Source of the DNA: Dyadobacter diqingensis
Lineage (GTDB): Bacteria; Bacteroidota; Bacteroidia; Cytophagales; Spirosomataceae
Direction of reading: 5' to 3'
Assembly: GCF_024220585.1 (NCBI RefSeq)
Contig: NZ_JAMXKF010000004.1
Coordinates: 1-64,000 of the forward strand
DNA: 64,000 nucleotides
Shown: piece by piece, positions 54,152 to 62,116 of the stretch
Position numbering within the stretch: the first letter of the stretch is position 1
Layout: each line of letters opens with the position of its first letter
Notes under the pieces: model-generated
Database searches by the model: none
Told to the model about the DNA's origin: nothing
Seen by the model: only the letters and a program-made list of their open reading frames with translations
Position numbers and translations under genes: made by a program

Positions 54152-55401
54152 AACTGCTGGTACAGATCCTGCGCTACCAACTGGTAACATCCATGCTGGT
54201 CCTGTTTCTGGGAGCAGGGCTGTTTTATGTGTCAGTTCGTTATCTTATTGATCGTGAGGTTAATAAAGAATTGTTTCAAAGTCAGGTAAAAGTGCGCTGG
54301 CAGTTGCGGCATCTGGAAACTTTGCCGGTTTATATTTTGCAGCTTGGTGATAGTTTGCAGATGGAAGAGGTTCGGTATCCCGGAAAAATGCTGGTCAGGG
54401 AAACTTTTATGTTAAATCTTGCAGAAAACGAATACCAGCCTTACCGCCAGCTCGTGTTTTATGAACGAGCGTTGGGACAGTGGTATCGGGTAACGATCAG
54501 CAAGTTATTGCTTCAACGACAACGACTTATGGAGGCGGTTGTAATGACCGTGACCTTTATTGTGGCACTGCTGCTGGTTTCTTTGTTGTTGTTAAATAGT
54601 TGGTTGTCAAGACGTTTATGGAAACCATTTTACAAAACATTGGGCAAGCTGGATCAATACCAGATTCAGCAGCACGAAACTTTGAGGTTTGAGCGTGAAC
54701 AAACGCTTGAATTTGACCAGCTGAATCAGGCCGTTACCCAGCTCACGAGCAGGATCGCAACGGCTTATCAGAACCTTAAAGAGTTTACTGAAAATGCGTC
54801 GCATGAGATACAAACTCCGCTGGCGGTTATCCTCTCAAAAATTGAAGGATTGTTCCAGGATGAAACTTTAACTGAGTCACAACTTGTTACATTATCAAGC
54901 GTGAGTGAAGCAGCAAACCGGCTGGGGCGTTTGAACCAGGCATTATTATTGCTGACAAAAATAGAAAACAGGCAGTTTCTGGCGGGAACGGAGCCGGTTA
55001 ACCTGGTTCCGATCATCAATGGGAAATTAAGAGATCTGGAAGATTTGATCGTGAAAAGGGAAATAAGTATTCAGACAGAATTGCAACCCGTTGGTCTTGT
55101 GATACATCCGGCGCTTGCTGAAATTCTTGTAAATAATTTATTGACAAACGCGATACGCCATAACGTTGAAAAAGGAAAGATTATTATTATCTTACGCGAA
55201 AGATTTTTATCCGTCCGAAATACGGGAAAAACCCTGAACGCGAACCCTGAGCAGTTGTTTGAACGTTTTCGTAAAGAAAGTACGTTATCTGCTTCGTTGG
55301 GTCTGGGCCTTGCGCTGGTAAAAACCATCTGCGAGGTAAACGGGCAAACTTTAAAATATGATATTGACAACGAATGGCATTCTTTGACCGTGAGTTGGTA
55401 A
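54148..55401 (+). CDS. Sensor histidine kinase
   Basis: The 417-residue protein has two membrane helices (about 13-35 and 130-150) around a periplasmic sensor region, then a linker and HisKA domain with H-box ENASHEIQTPLAVILSKIEG (His near 218) and ATPase motifs: NNLLTNAIRHNVEKG (N-box), SVRNTGKTL (G1-like) and SASLGLGLALVKTICE (G2). It shares the ATGA overlap with the regulator. The signal is unknown. The G1 box is degenerate but within the range of this family. Confidence 0.92.
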   Translation: MKLLVQILRYQLVTSMLVLFLGAGLFYVSVRYLIDREVNKELFQSQVKVRWQLRHLETLPVYILQLGDSLQMEEVRYPGKMLVRETFMLNLAENEYQPYRQLVFYERALGQWYRVTISKLLLQRQRLMEAVVMTVTFIVALLLVSLLLLNSWLSRRLWKPFYKTLGKLDQYQIQQHETLRFEREQTLEFDQLNQAVTQLTSRIATAYQNLKEFTENASHEIQTPLAVILSKIEGLFQDETLTESQLVTLSSVSEAANRLGRLNQALLLLTKIENRQFLAGTEPVNLVPIINGKLRDLEDLIVKREISIQTELQPVGLVIHPALAEILVNNLLTNAIRHNVEKGKIIIILRERFLSVRNTGKTLNANPEQLFERFRKESTLSASLGLGLALVKTICEVNGQTLKYDIDNEWHSLTVSW

Positions 55402-55427
55402 CATAAAGATTTTTCATGGCTAATAAC

Positions 55428-55461
55428 AAAGGAAAGGGGGAGGTTTTTAACCTTCCTTTTT
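55428..55461 (+). terminator. Terminator after the two-component operon
   Basis: AAAGGAA (55428-55434) and TTCCTTT (55453-55459) enclose an inner GGTT/AACC stem, and a T-run follows. Confidence 0.5.
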
Positions 55462-55660
55462 TTATGCAAAAACTTCAACCTTCGGAAGAAAGCCGTAGTA
55501 AGTACACCTCCTCTCCTCCGAAATAATTGTCCCCGTTTTGCATCAAAATCGCACGCTCTGCGATATAGGTGAATATTATCATTTTGTAATCATTGCCCGG
55601 GACGAAAATTTTATTTCTGGCAAAGGGTTAAAATGTGTCATAATTCATCGAGGCTCAACT

Positions 55661-57337
55661 ATGAATACACTGGAAATCTCTTTGCAGCGCTACTTCCCCT
55701 GGCTGCTCATGCTTGGAATTTTATTGAATGTGCCGGGTTTATGGCTGGACGTGATGGAGCCCGACGGCGCTCTTTACGCAACCATTGCCAAACACATCGT
55801 GCAGCATAACGACTGGATTAATCTCTATGGTGATGGGCACGACTGGCTTGACAAACCGCATTTTCCATTTTGGATGGCAGCTATCAGTTACAAGTTTCTG
55901 GGGATCGACGGCTTTGCTTACAAGCTACCTGCTTTCCTGTTCTGGCTGGTGAGTCTCTTGTATACTTATCTGACGGCGAGGGATTTGTTTAATCATACCG
56001 TTGCTAGAATTTCAGTGTTGATTTATACCGTCGCCTTGCACAGCACGCTGGCTAATTTTGATGTCCGCGCAGAACCGTATCTGACTACCTGCATTATTGC
56101 CGCGATCTGGCATATGTTGTGTATTTATGAAAGGAAGCACTGGATTCATATTTTTGCGGCGGCCCTGTTCTCAGCCTGTGCGATCATGACAAAGGGCATT
56201 TTTGTTTTAATCACGCTGGGTGGCGGGTGGCTGATATTTTGGGCTATTACGCAGCAGTGGCAACAGCTTCTCAATTATCGCTGGTGGCTTTTTCTTGCGT
56301 TGACTTTCGTTTTTATTCTTCCAGAATTGTTTTGTTTGTATCAGCAATTTGACCTTCATCCCGAAAAAGTTGTTTTCGGTAGGACCAACGTTTCTGGTCT
56401 CCGTTTTTTCTTTTGGGACAGTCAGTTCGGGCGCTTTTTTAATACCGGTCCGATCAAGGGAAAGGGTGATCTTACCTTCTTTTTGCATACCACATTATGG
56501 GCGTTTCTACCCTGGTCCATAGGACTGATTGCGGCAATTATCCATATGGTCAGGTTTGACAGGGCACCGAATCCGGTGCGGTGGACTATCTATGGCAGCA
56601 CCATCATCACGTTTGTGCTGTTTTCGTTGTCTAAATTTCAGCTGCCGCATTATATCGTGATCGAGTTCCCTTATTTTTCAATACTCACAGGTTATTTTCT
56701 ATACAAAAAAGCACAGGATCCAATCCTGAAACGACTTGTCACTTTCCAAACCATTTTGATGTATGTTTTGTGCGTGTTAATCCTTTGGCTGCTGTTTTTT
56801 ACCAAATTGCAGTATGCCATGGCGGGTGCGATTTTCACCGTAACGCTGACGCTTGGTGCTACTTTTGTCAGGTTGCGCGCTCCGATAAGTCAGCTGCTTT
56901 TTAAAGGATATGCGACGTCGGTTATGCTCTATGTATTTTTGTTTTATTTCTTTTATCCATTTTTACTTCGGTATCAATCGGGTACGGAGGCCGCCCGTTT
57001 GATCGATGCACGAAATGACGATGAGATTCCGGTGGCTTCCTATCAATCGTTTTCGTACTCTTTTGAATTTTATTCCCCTGGTGATGTGAGACTTATAAAA
57101 AGTAATGCACAGCTCGGGCATTTCATTAAAAACAATCCCTGTTATCTGTATACCACAGCCGCAGTCGGGGATAGTCTGCTCAAAGCCGGGGTGGACGCTG
57201 AAATTCTGGCGACGCCACGGAATTTTCATATTACAAAATTGAAACTGGGTTTTCTGGATCACTACAAGAGGAGCTCAAAACTGCAAACCCGTTATCTGCT
57301 TTTTATCAACGATAAAATCGGATTCAAGGCGAACTGA
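55661..57337 (+). CDS. GT39-type integral membrane glycosyltransferase (ArnT-like)
   Basis: The 558-residue protein starts at 55661 (MNTLEISLQRYFPWLLML) and has about 11-13 membrane helices. The first periplasmic loop carries the GT-C motif DVMEPDGALYATIAKHIV with the acidic residue, then DGHDWLDKPHFPFWMAA, as in polyprenyl-phosphate-dependent transferases of the ArnT/PMT group. It moves a sugar from a lipid carrier to a lipid or protein in the periplasm. An upstream in-frame extension to 55538 is unlikely. Acceptor unknown. Confidence 0.88.
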   Translation: MNTLEISLQRYFPWLLMLGILLNVPGLWLDVMEPDGALYATIAKHIVQHNDWINLYGDGHDWLDKPHFPFWMAAISYKFLGIDGFAYKLPAFLFWLVSLLYTYLTARDLFNHTVARISVLIYTVALHSTLANFDVRAEPYLTTCIIAAIWHMLCIYERKHWIHIFAAALFSACAIMTKGIFVLITLGGGWLIFWAITQQWQQLLNYRWWLFLALTFVFILPELFCLYQQFDLHPEKVVFGRTNVSGLRFFFWDSQFGRFFNTGPIKGKGDLTFFLHTTLWAFLPWSIGLIAAIIHMVRFDRAPNPVRWTIYGSTIITFVLFSLSKFQLPHYIVIEFPYFSILTGYFLYKKAQDPILKRLVTFQTILMYVLCVLILWLLFFTKLQYAMAGAIFTVTLTLGATFVRLRAPISQLLFKGYATSVMLYVFLFYFFYPFLLRYQSGTEAARLIDARNDDEIPVASYQSFSYSFEFYSPGDVRLIKSNAQLGHFIKNNPCYLYTTAAVGDSLLKAGVDAEILATPRNFHITKLKLGFLDHYKRSSKLQTRYLLFINDKIGFKAN

Positions 57338-57520
57338 GAGAACAAAACGAAAAATTTTAAAACTTCAGAATCTCTTCAGAATTCCTACAAGATTACAACA
57401 GGATCGTAGTGCAATTTTGAAATAACAATCAAGAGAGGCCGGCGGCAAGGTTCAGCTGGCTTTCCCGAAAAGTCTCTCTTGTGAGTTAATTCATCTTTCA
57501 ACTTATCATCTTTTGTAGTC

Positions 57521-59035
57521 ATGTTCGAAAAACAAAATATTAAGAAATTAGCTCCTGCCGCACTGGCTTTCGCATTTTTGGGCGGTACTTCTTACGCCAC
57601 CTATGAGCACCTGAGCAAACCAGACACCATCTCAAACTGGGTGGAATCCAACATGCCGGTTGTAAAGGCCAGGCTGGACGAAAAAAGTACTGGTGCCAAT
57701 GTGGCGATGATCCCGGCGGATTTTTCTTTTGCTTCTCAAAAAGCAACGGCCGCCGTCGTGCATATCAAATCCACCCTCAAAGCAGAAAGGACGGTAAGCC
57801 AGATGGAAGTGCCTGATGAGTTGAAAGAATTCTTTGGCGGACGAAATCCGTTTGGACAAGATGCGCCGCAGGGAAGGGGCAGGGGCGAAAAACCGCAGGC
57901 TTCGGGTTCGGGTGTGATCATCAATCCGGACGGATATATCGTCACCAATAATCACGTGGTTCAGGGAGCTGAGTCACTGGAAGTAACTCTTGCCGATAAA
58001 CGTACCTTTAAAGCCAAGGTGATCGGCTCGGATCCTAACACGGATATCGCATTGATCCAGATTGAAGCGAAAAACCTTCCGGCCCTTTCTTTCGGCAGTT
58101 CGGAGAATGTCAAGGTAGGACAGTGGGTGCTTGCGGTTGGAAATCCTTATAACCTCACGTCGACCGTTACGGCAGGTATTGTGAGTGCAAAAGGACGCAG
58201 TATCAATATTTTGGGTGAAAATTCAAAAGCGCCGGTCGAGTCATTTATCCAGACGGACGCAGCAGTAAATCCCGGGAATTCGGGTGGTGCGCTGGTGGAT
58301 CTGAATGGAAACCTGATCGGGATTAACACAGCCATTGCGAGTCCGACGGGTCAGTTTGCCGGTTACTCTTTTGCCGTTCCGTCGAGTATCGCGCATAAAG
58401 TTGTCGAAGATATTTCAAAATTCGGTTCTGTGCAACGCGGTTATCTGGGTGTGGGTATCAGTGAGGTAGACGGCGAAAAAGTGAAGGCTTATGATCTTAA
58501 AGTAGATGAAGGCGTCCGCGTTGAAAATTTCGCTGAACAAAGTGCAGCCCGCGAATCGGGGATCAAAGTAGGAGACGTAATCACTAAAATCGACGGGCAC
58601 ACGGTAGAAAGTGTAGCCCAGTTGCAAGAGGCGATTGCACAGCATAAACCGAGCGACAAGGTTGTGGTCAACGTCAACCGCGACGGTTCCGAAAAAGTGA
58701 TTACCGTAACCTTAAAGAGCAGCGCCGGCACAATGGTCGCAGAGAAATCCGCACAGACGCTCGATAACCTCGGAATTGAATTGCAGGATCTGACTGCTCA
58801 GCAGAAAAAAGCCTGGGACGTGGAACACGGCGTACAAGTGAGCCAGATTAATGCTGGAAAAGTCCGTCAGAATACGGATATGCAGGACGGATTCGTTATT
58901 ACAAAAATAGATAAAACACCCGTGGGGAGCGTGCAGCAGGCAATGAAAGCATTGGAAGGTAAAAAAGGTGGGGTCATGATCGAAGGTGTTTATCCGGGAA
59001 GTCAGGAAACACAATATTATGCGATTGGTTTGTGA
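57521..59035 (+). CDS. degP: Periplasmic serine endoprotease DegP/HtrA-like
   Basis: The 504-residue protein has an N-terminal anchor (to about residue 26), a chymotrypsin-like domain with catalytic His145 (TNNHVVQG), Asp175 (NTDIALIQ) and Ser254 (PGNSGGALVD), and two PDZ domains (about 295-385 and 410-500). It degrades or refolds damaged envelope proteins under stress. The DUF4136 and Gly/Tyr-rich secreted protein genes follow on the same strand. Confidence 0.95.
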   Translation: MFEKQNIKKLAPAALAFAFLGGTSYATYEHLSKPDTISNWVESNMPVVKARLDEKSTGANVAMIPADFSFASQKATAAVVHIKSTLKAERTVSQMEVPDELKEFFGGRNPFGQDAPQGRGRGEKPQASGSGVIINPDGYIVTNNHVVQGAESLEVTLADKRTFKAKVIGSDPNTDIALIQIEAKNLPALSFGSSENVKVGQWVLAVGNPYNLTSTVTAGIVSAKGRSINILGENSKAPVESFIQTDAAVNPGNSGGALVDLNGNLIGINTAIASPTGQFAGYSFAVPSSIAHKVVEDISKFGSVQRGYLGVGISEVDGEKVKAYDLKVDEGVRVENFAEQSAARESGIKVGDVITKIDGHTVESVAQLQEAIAQHKPSDKVVVNVNRDGSEKVITVTLKSSAGTMVAEKSAQTLDNLGIELQDLTAQQKKAWDVEHGVQVSQINAGKVRQNTDMQDGFVITKIDKTPVGSVQQAMKALEGKKGGVMIEGVYPGSQETQYYAIGL

Positions 59036-59046
59036 TGAAAATCCGT

Positions 59047-59071
59047 AGGGGCGGGTTTCGTGCCCGCCCTT
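59047..59071. repeat. GC-rich palindrome
   Basis: GGGCGGG (59049-59055) and CCCGCCC (59063-59069) around TTTCGTG. It lies between degP and the DUF4136 gene and looks like a short dispersed palindromic repeat, since no T-run follows. Confidence 0.6.
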
Positions 59072-59141
59072 CCACAGATGCCATGTTTATTTTTTTAAGG
59101 AAAACTGTTTTCTGAGTATTAAAAATTTAATCATCGTAAAA

Positions 59142-59711
59142 ATGAAAAAGAATCTGATTGTGTTGGGAGTGCTTAGCATTTTAAGCAGTGTGGTTTTTGC
59201 GAATAACCCTCGTTCCAAAGTGGCAGAAGGTGCACCGGCCCGCACCTATAACTGGATTGTGCCGGATATGAAAAAAAATCAAAACCCGATGTACAGCAGC
59301 ACGTATTCCCGCCAGCGGATACAAAAGGCCTTTGACGAGGCGCTGAACGGCAGAGGCTTGGTAAGAGAAACCCAGAATCCGGATTTGTTGCTGCAATTTC
59401 ATACCTACACCCAACGCGTTCGCAGGAATTATTATGGCGGTTATCCCATGGTGGGTTATCCGATGATGGGCTGGGGAAGATACGGCTGGGGAATGCCCTA
59501 CGGCGGATATGGCTATGGTTACGGCGGTTATCCCTCTTCAAGCAACAATACCGACGGGACATTGATATTGGATGTGGTGGATGCAAAAACCGGCGAGGTT
59601 ATCTGGCAGAAAGCGATTTCCGGCGATGTCAGCAATCCGAATCATCTGGAAAAAAGAATTAATAAGGGCGTGAAAAAACTGATGAAGGATTTCCCCGTAC
59701 GTCAGAGCTGA
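59142..59711 (+). CDS. DUF4136-family envelope protein
   Basis: The 189-residue protein has a signal peptide (to VFAN, about residue 21) and DUF4136 core: TYNWIVPDMKKNQNPMYSSTYSRQRIQKAFDEALNGRGLV, then NTDGTLILDVVDAKTGEVIWQKAISGDV. A Gly/Tyr/Met-rich segment (residues 98-130) breaks the domain. Such proteins are probably periplasmic or outer-membrane and unknown in function. It follows degP and precedes another Gly/Tyr-rich protein gene. Confidence 0.85.
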   Translation: MKKNLIVLGVLSILSSVVFANNPRSKVAEGAPARTYNWIVPDMKKNQNPMYSSTYSRQRIQKAFDEALNGRGLVRETQNPDLLLQFHTYTQRVRRNYYGGYPMVGYPMMGWGRYGWGMPYGGYGYGYGGYPSSSNNTDGTLILDVVDAKTGEVIWQKAISGDVSNPNHLEKRINKGVKKLMKDFPVRQS

Positions 59712-59732
59712 GCAAATAAAAAAGCCAAAAAG

Positions 59733-59769
59733 CATGAACAGGTGTCCACAAAGATGCCTGTTTTATGCG
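59733..59769 (+). terminator. Terminator after the DUF4136 gene
   Basis: GCATGAACAGG (59733-59743) pairs with CCTGTTTTATGC (59758-59769) with a small bulge. The T-run is inside the arm, so this is moderate support. Confidence 0.45.
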
Positions 59770-59891
59770 TAATAAAAATAAAAGCAAATTCCTTTCAATA
59801 CCGATCAAAACTACAATATTTCAACAGAATGTCTGTGTAAATTTGATCAGTTAAAGGTTAAAAAGTAATTCAAATTTTAACAGGTAAGCAC

Positions 59892-61325
59892 ATGAAATCG
59901 CTTAAAAAAGGTAATCCCGATATTCGTTATGACGGAGATAAAACCTTTCAATTCCGCTCATTCACAACCATTTTCGCAGCAATAGCCCTGGTAACCGTTT
60001 CCATTACAGGTTATGGCCAAAACGATCAGAATAATTACGGTGCGCAGCAGTCCTATTCCAACCGTCCGTCGCGACCTGTTGAGCAAAGCATTGCCCCAAC
60101 CGTGGCTCCGTATAGCGAGGAGATCAGAAATAATATCCTGATCGCGACACAGTATCCTGATGTTTTGGAGAAACTCGCCCGTATCCGGGAATATACCACG
60201 CAAGCTTTTCAGGGGACAATCCAGGATTATTCTCAAAAAAAGCAAACCTGGTTTTATGAAATTTCGCGGTATCCCGACCTGATGCATGATCTGGCAACAT
60301 TGCCCCGCAGACAATCCAAAGACCAGGTTAACGGACTTTTGAATAATCCGTCAAAGGAATTGCAGGAAGCTGCGTGGAAATTGTATAACAATCACCATGC
60401 AGATCTAGTGACGGTCGATAATCTGAACCAGCAGGCGATCAATTCTTTTCAGGATCTGATCAGCCCGTTAAACGGCGATGCCCAAGAAGCATTTAAGTCA
60501 TTGCAGGAAATGCCCGATGTATTGTCGATCCTGAACGATCACAGAGACCTTACAGCGCGACTTGGTGAAGACTTTAGAAACGACCCGGACGGAACACGCC
60601 AGAATCTTGCGGCGCTGCACGATAAGATAGAAGCTGAAAACAAAGAAGATCTTGCTAACTACAAACGAGATCTGTCACAGGATCCGGAAGCGCAAAAAGA
60701 ATATGATCAGGCTTCCCAGCAGTATGCAGCGTCCGGCGGATATAGTTATCCTGCGCCAACAGGGGATAAAGTGATCAATTATTACAATAATCCGTATTCT
60801 TACTGGTTCGGTTATCCTTACTGGTATGGCTCACCCATGTGGTACCCTGGCGCATTTGGTTTCAGTGGCGGATTGTATTACGGAGCCGGTTTATACGGAT
60901 ATGGTTTCCCGACCTGGGGTTTTTCAACCTGGTTTTTTGGAGGTGCCTACCGGTATTATCCTCATTTGTATCGCACTTACGGTAATTATTATCGTAACCG
61001 CTATATCAGCAGAGGCCAATACATTTCTCCCCGTAATGGCTTTATCGGTGCAGCCGGAAGACATTACAATCCGGAAATGAGCGCACGTTCAAACTGGTTG
61101 TCATCACCCCGCAGTTATAACCGCCCCGGCGTTCAGTCTCAGGGATTCCGTACGGCGCCCAACCAGGGTTCTTACAACCGGAGTTATAACAATAGCGGAA
61201 GAAGCTACAACAGCGGCAGTTTCAGAAGCGCACCCTCTTACGGAGGTGGTTACAATCGCGGTGGATACAGCGGCGGCGGTTTCAGAAGTGGCGGTGGCGG
61301 AGGTTCCCGCGGAGGACGCCGGTAA
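59892..61325 (+). CDS. Secreted Gly/Tyr/Arg-rich protein of unknown function
   Basis: The 477-residue protein has an unusual N-terminus of about 25 polar residues before a signal helix (FRSFTTIFAAIALVTVSITGYGQ). Residues 75-265 are helical and charged without a known domain. Residues 295-365 are Tyr/Gly/Trp-rich (YNNPYSYWFGYPYWYGSP), and the C-terminus is Arg/Ser/Gly/Tyr-rich, ending GGGGGSRGGRR. Low-complexity tails of this type occur in secreted adhesive or RNA-binding-like proteins, but I do not recognise the family. Its start could also be internal. Confidence 0.7.
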   Translation: MKSLKKGNPDIRYDGDKTFQFRSFTTIFAAIALVTVSITGYGQNDQNNYGAQQSYSNRPSRPVEQSIAPTVAPYSEEIRNNILIATQYPDVLEKLARIREYTTQAFQGTIQDYSQKKQTWFYEISRYPDLMHDLATLPRRQSKDQVNGLLNNPSKELQEAAWKLYNNHHADLVTVDNLNQQAINSFQDLISPLNGDAQEAFKSLQEMPDVLSILNDHRDLTARLGEDFRNDPDGTRQNLAALHDKIEAENKEDLANYKRDLSQDPEAQKEYDQASQQYAASGGYSYPAPTGDKVINYYNNPYSYWFGYPYWYGSPMWYPGAFGFSGGLYYGAGLYGYGFPTWGFSTWFFGGAYRYYPHLYRTYGNYYRNRYISRGQYISPRNGFIGAAGRHYNPEMSARSNWLSSPRSYNRPGVQSQGFRTAPNQGSYNRSYNNSGRSYNSGSFRSAPSYGGGYNRGGYSGGGFRSGGGGGSRGGRR

Positions 61326-61343
61326 TTCACATCAGATTTTCAA

Positions 61344-61389
61344 ATAATCAAAAAGCGGTATTCAAACCAGAATGCCGCTTTTTGATTAT
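61344..61389. terminator. Strong bidirectional terminator
   Basis: Twenty-base arms (61344-61363 and 61370-61389, core AAAAAGCGG/CCGCTTTTT) with one wobble and a six-base loop. It separates the convergent Gly/Tyr-rich and barrel-protein genes. Confidence 0.85.
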
Positions 61390-61402
61390 CCAATACTATA
61401 TT

Positions 61403-62095
61403 TTATTTCCTCCCGGCTCTCCATTTTTTTATATCCCTGTAAATCGTTCCGGGATATAAGGTAAGTCCATAACTGTAATAGACGCCGCCAAATCCCTGCC
61501 GGATATTCCCTTTGGAAAGTGCATTGCGATAACCAACCTGTACGTTCAAACCGGCCCAGGGTGTCAGACGATGTTCGGCGTAAACACCGAGCTGGAAGGG
61601 CTGGAAATACCGCTCCCGTCTTCTCATGATCAGGTCTTCAAAGAAATCTTTGTAATGCGCGGATTCTTTTCCCAGACCAATTTCAACCGGAGCCGAAAGA
61701 ATCCATTTGGGTGTTTTTAAAATCGGATACCAGTAGGCGAGACTCACAAACTGCACATCCGTTTGTTTGATACCCGACAACTGAATGGTCGGCGAGAACA
61801 TTTTCCGGAACCTGATCAGATTGTGCGAGCCATTGTATCCCAGCCAGTAATAACCCAGTGTCAGACGATGCAGTTTTTTGCCAAAACTTACACCGGCCCG
61901 GACGCCCCAGATATTGATATGTTTGTGGTCAATAAAAGTATTGCGGGAGTCAAGGTTAAATAAAAATGCAGCTTTTTTTGTGGCAGTACTATCTTTCTGT
62001 GCACGGACTGTGCTGAAAATCAACATCAAAACAATGCACAAAACAACGGATTTTACGCCGTTAAAAGATACTGTATTGCGCAAGCTGATTTTCAT
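61403..62095 (-). CDS. Predicted outer-membrane beta-barrel protein
   Basis: The 230-residue protein has a signal peptide (to VRAQ, about residue 33) and alternating amphipathic strands (INIWGVRAGVSFGKKLHRLTLGYYWLGY, VQFVSLAYWYPI, FQLGVYAEHRLTPWAGLNVQVGYRNAL, GVYYSYGLTLYPG). This pattern suggests an 8-10-strand barrel of OmpW/PorT-like type, though no family is recognised. It lies 21 bases after the stop of the RND pump gene on the same strand and could be co-transcribed with it. Confidence 0.65.
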   Translation of the reverse strand: MKISLRNTVSFNGVKSVVLCIVLMLIFSTVRAQKDSTATKKAAFLFNLDSRNTFIDHKHINIWGVRAGVSFGKKLHRLTLGYYWLGYNGSHNLIRFRKMFSPTIQLSGIKQTDVQFVSLAYWYPILKTPKWILSAPVEIGLGKESAHYKDFFEDLIMRRRERYFQPFQLGVYAEHRLTPWAGLNVQVGYRNALSKGNIRQGFGGVYYSYGLTLYPGTIYRDIKKWRAGRK

Positions 62096-62116
62096 AGTAG
62101 ATACTTCCTGAATCTG

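Noticed and set aside
55538..55660. Longer start for the GT39-type gene
   Set aside because: The 41 extra residues do not fit a membrane start, and the ATG at 55661 begins directly before the first helix.
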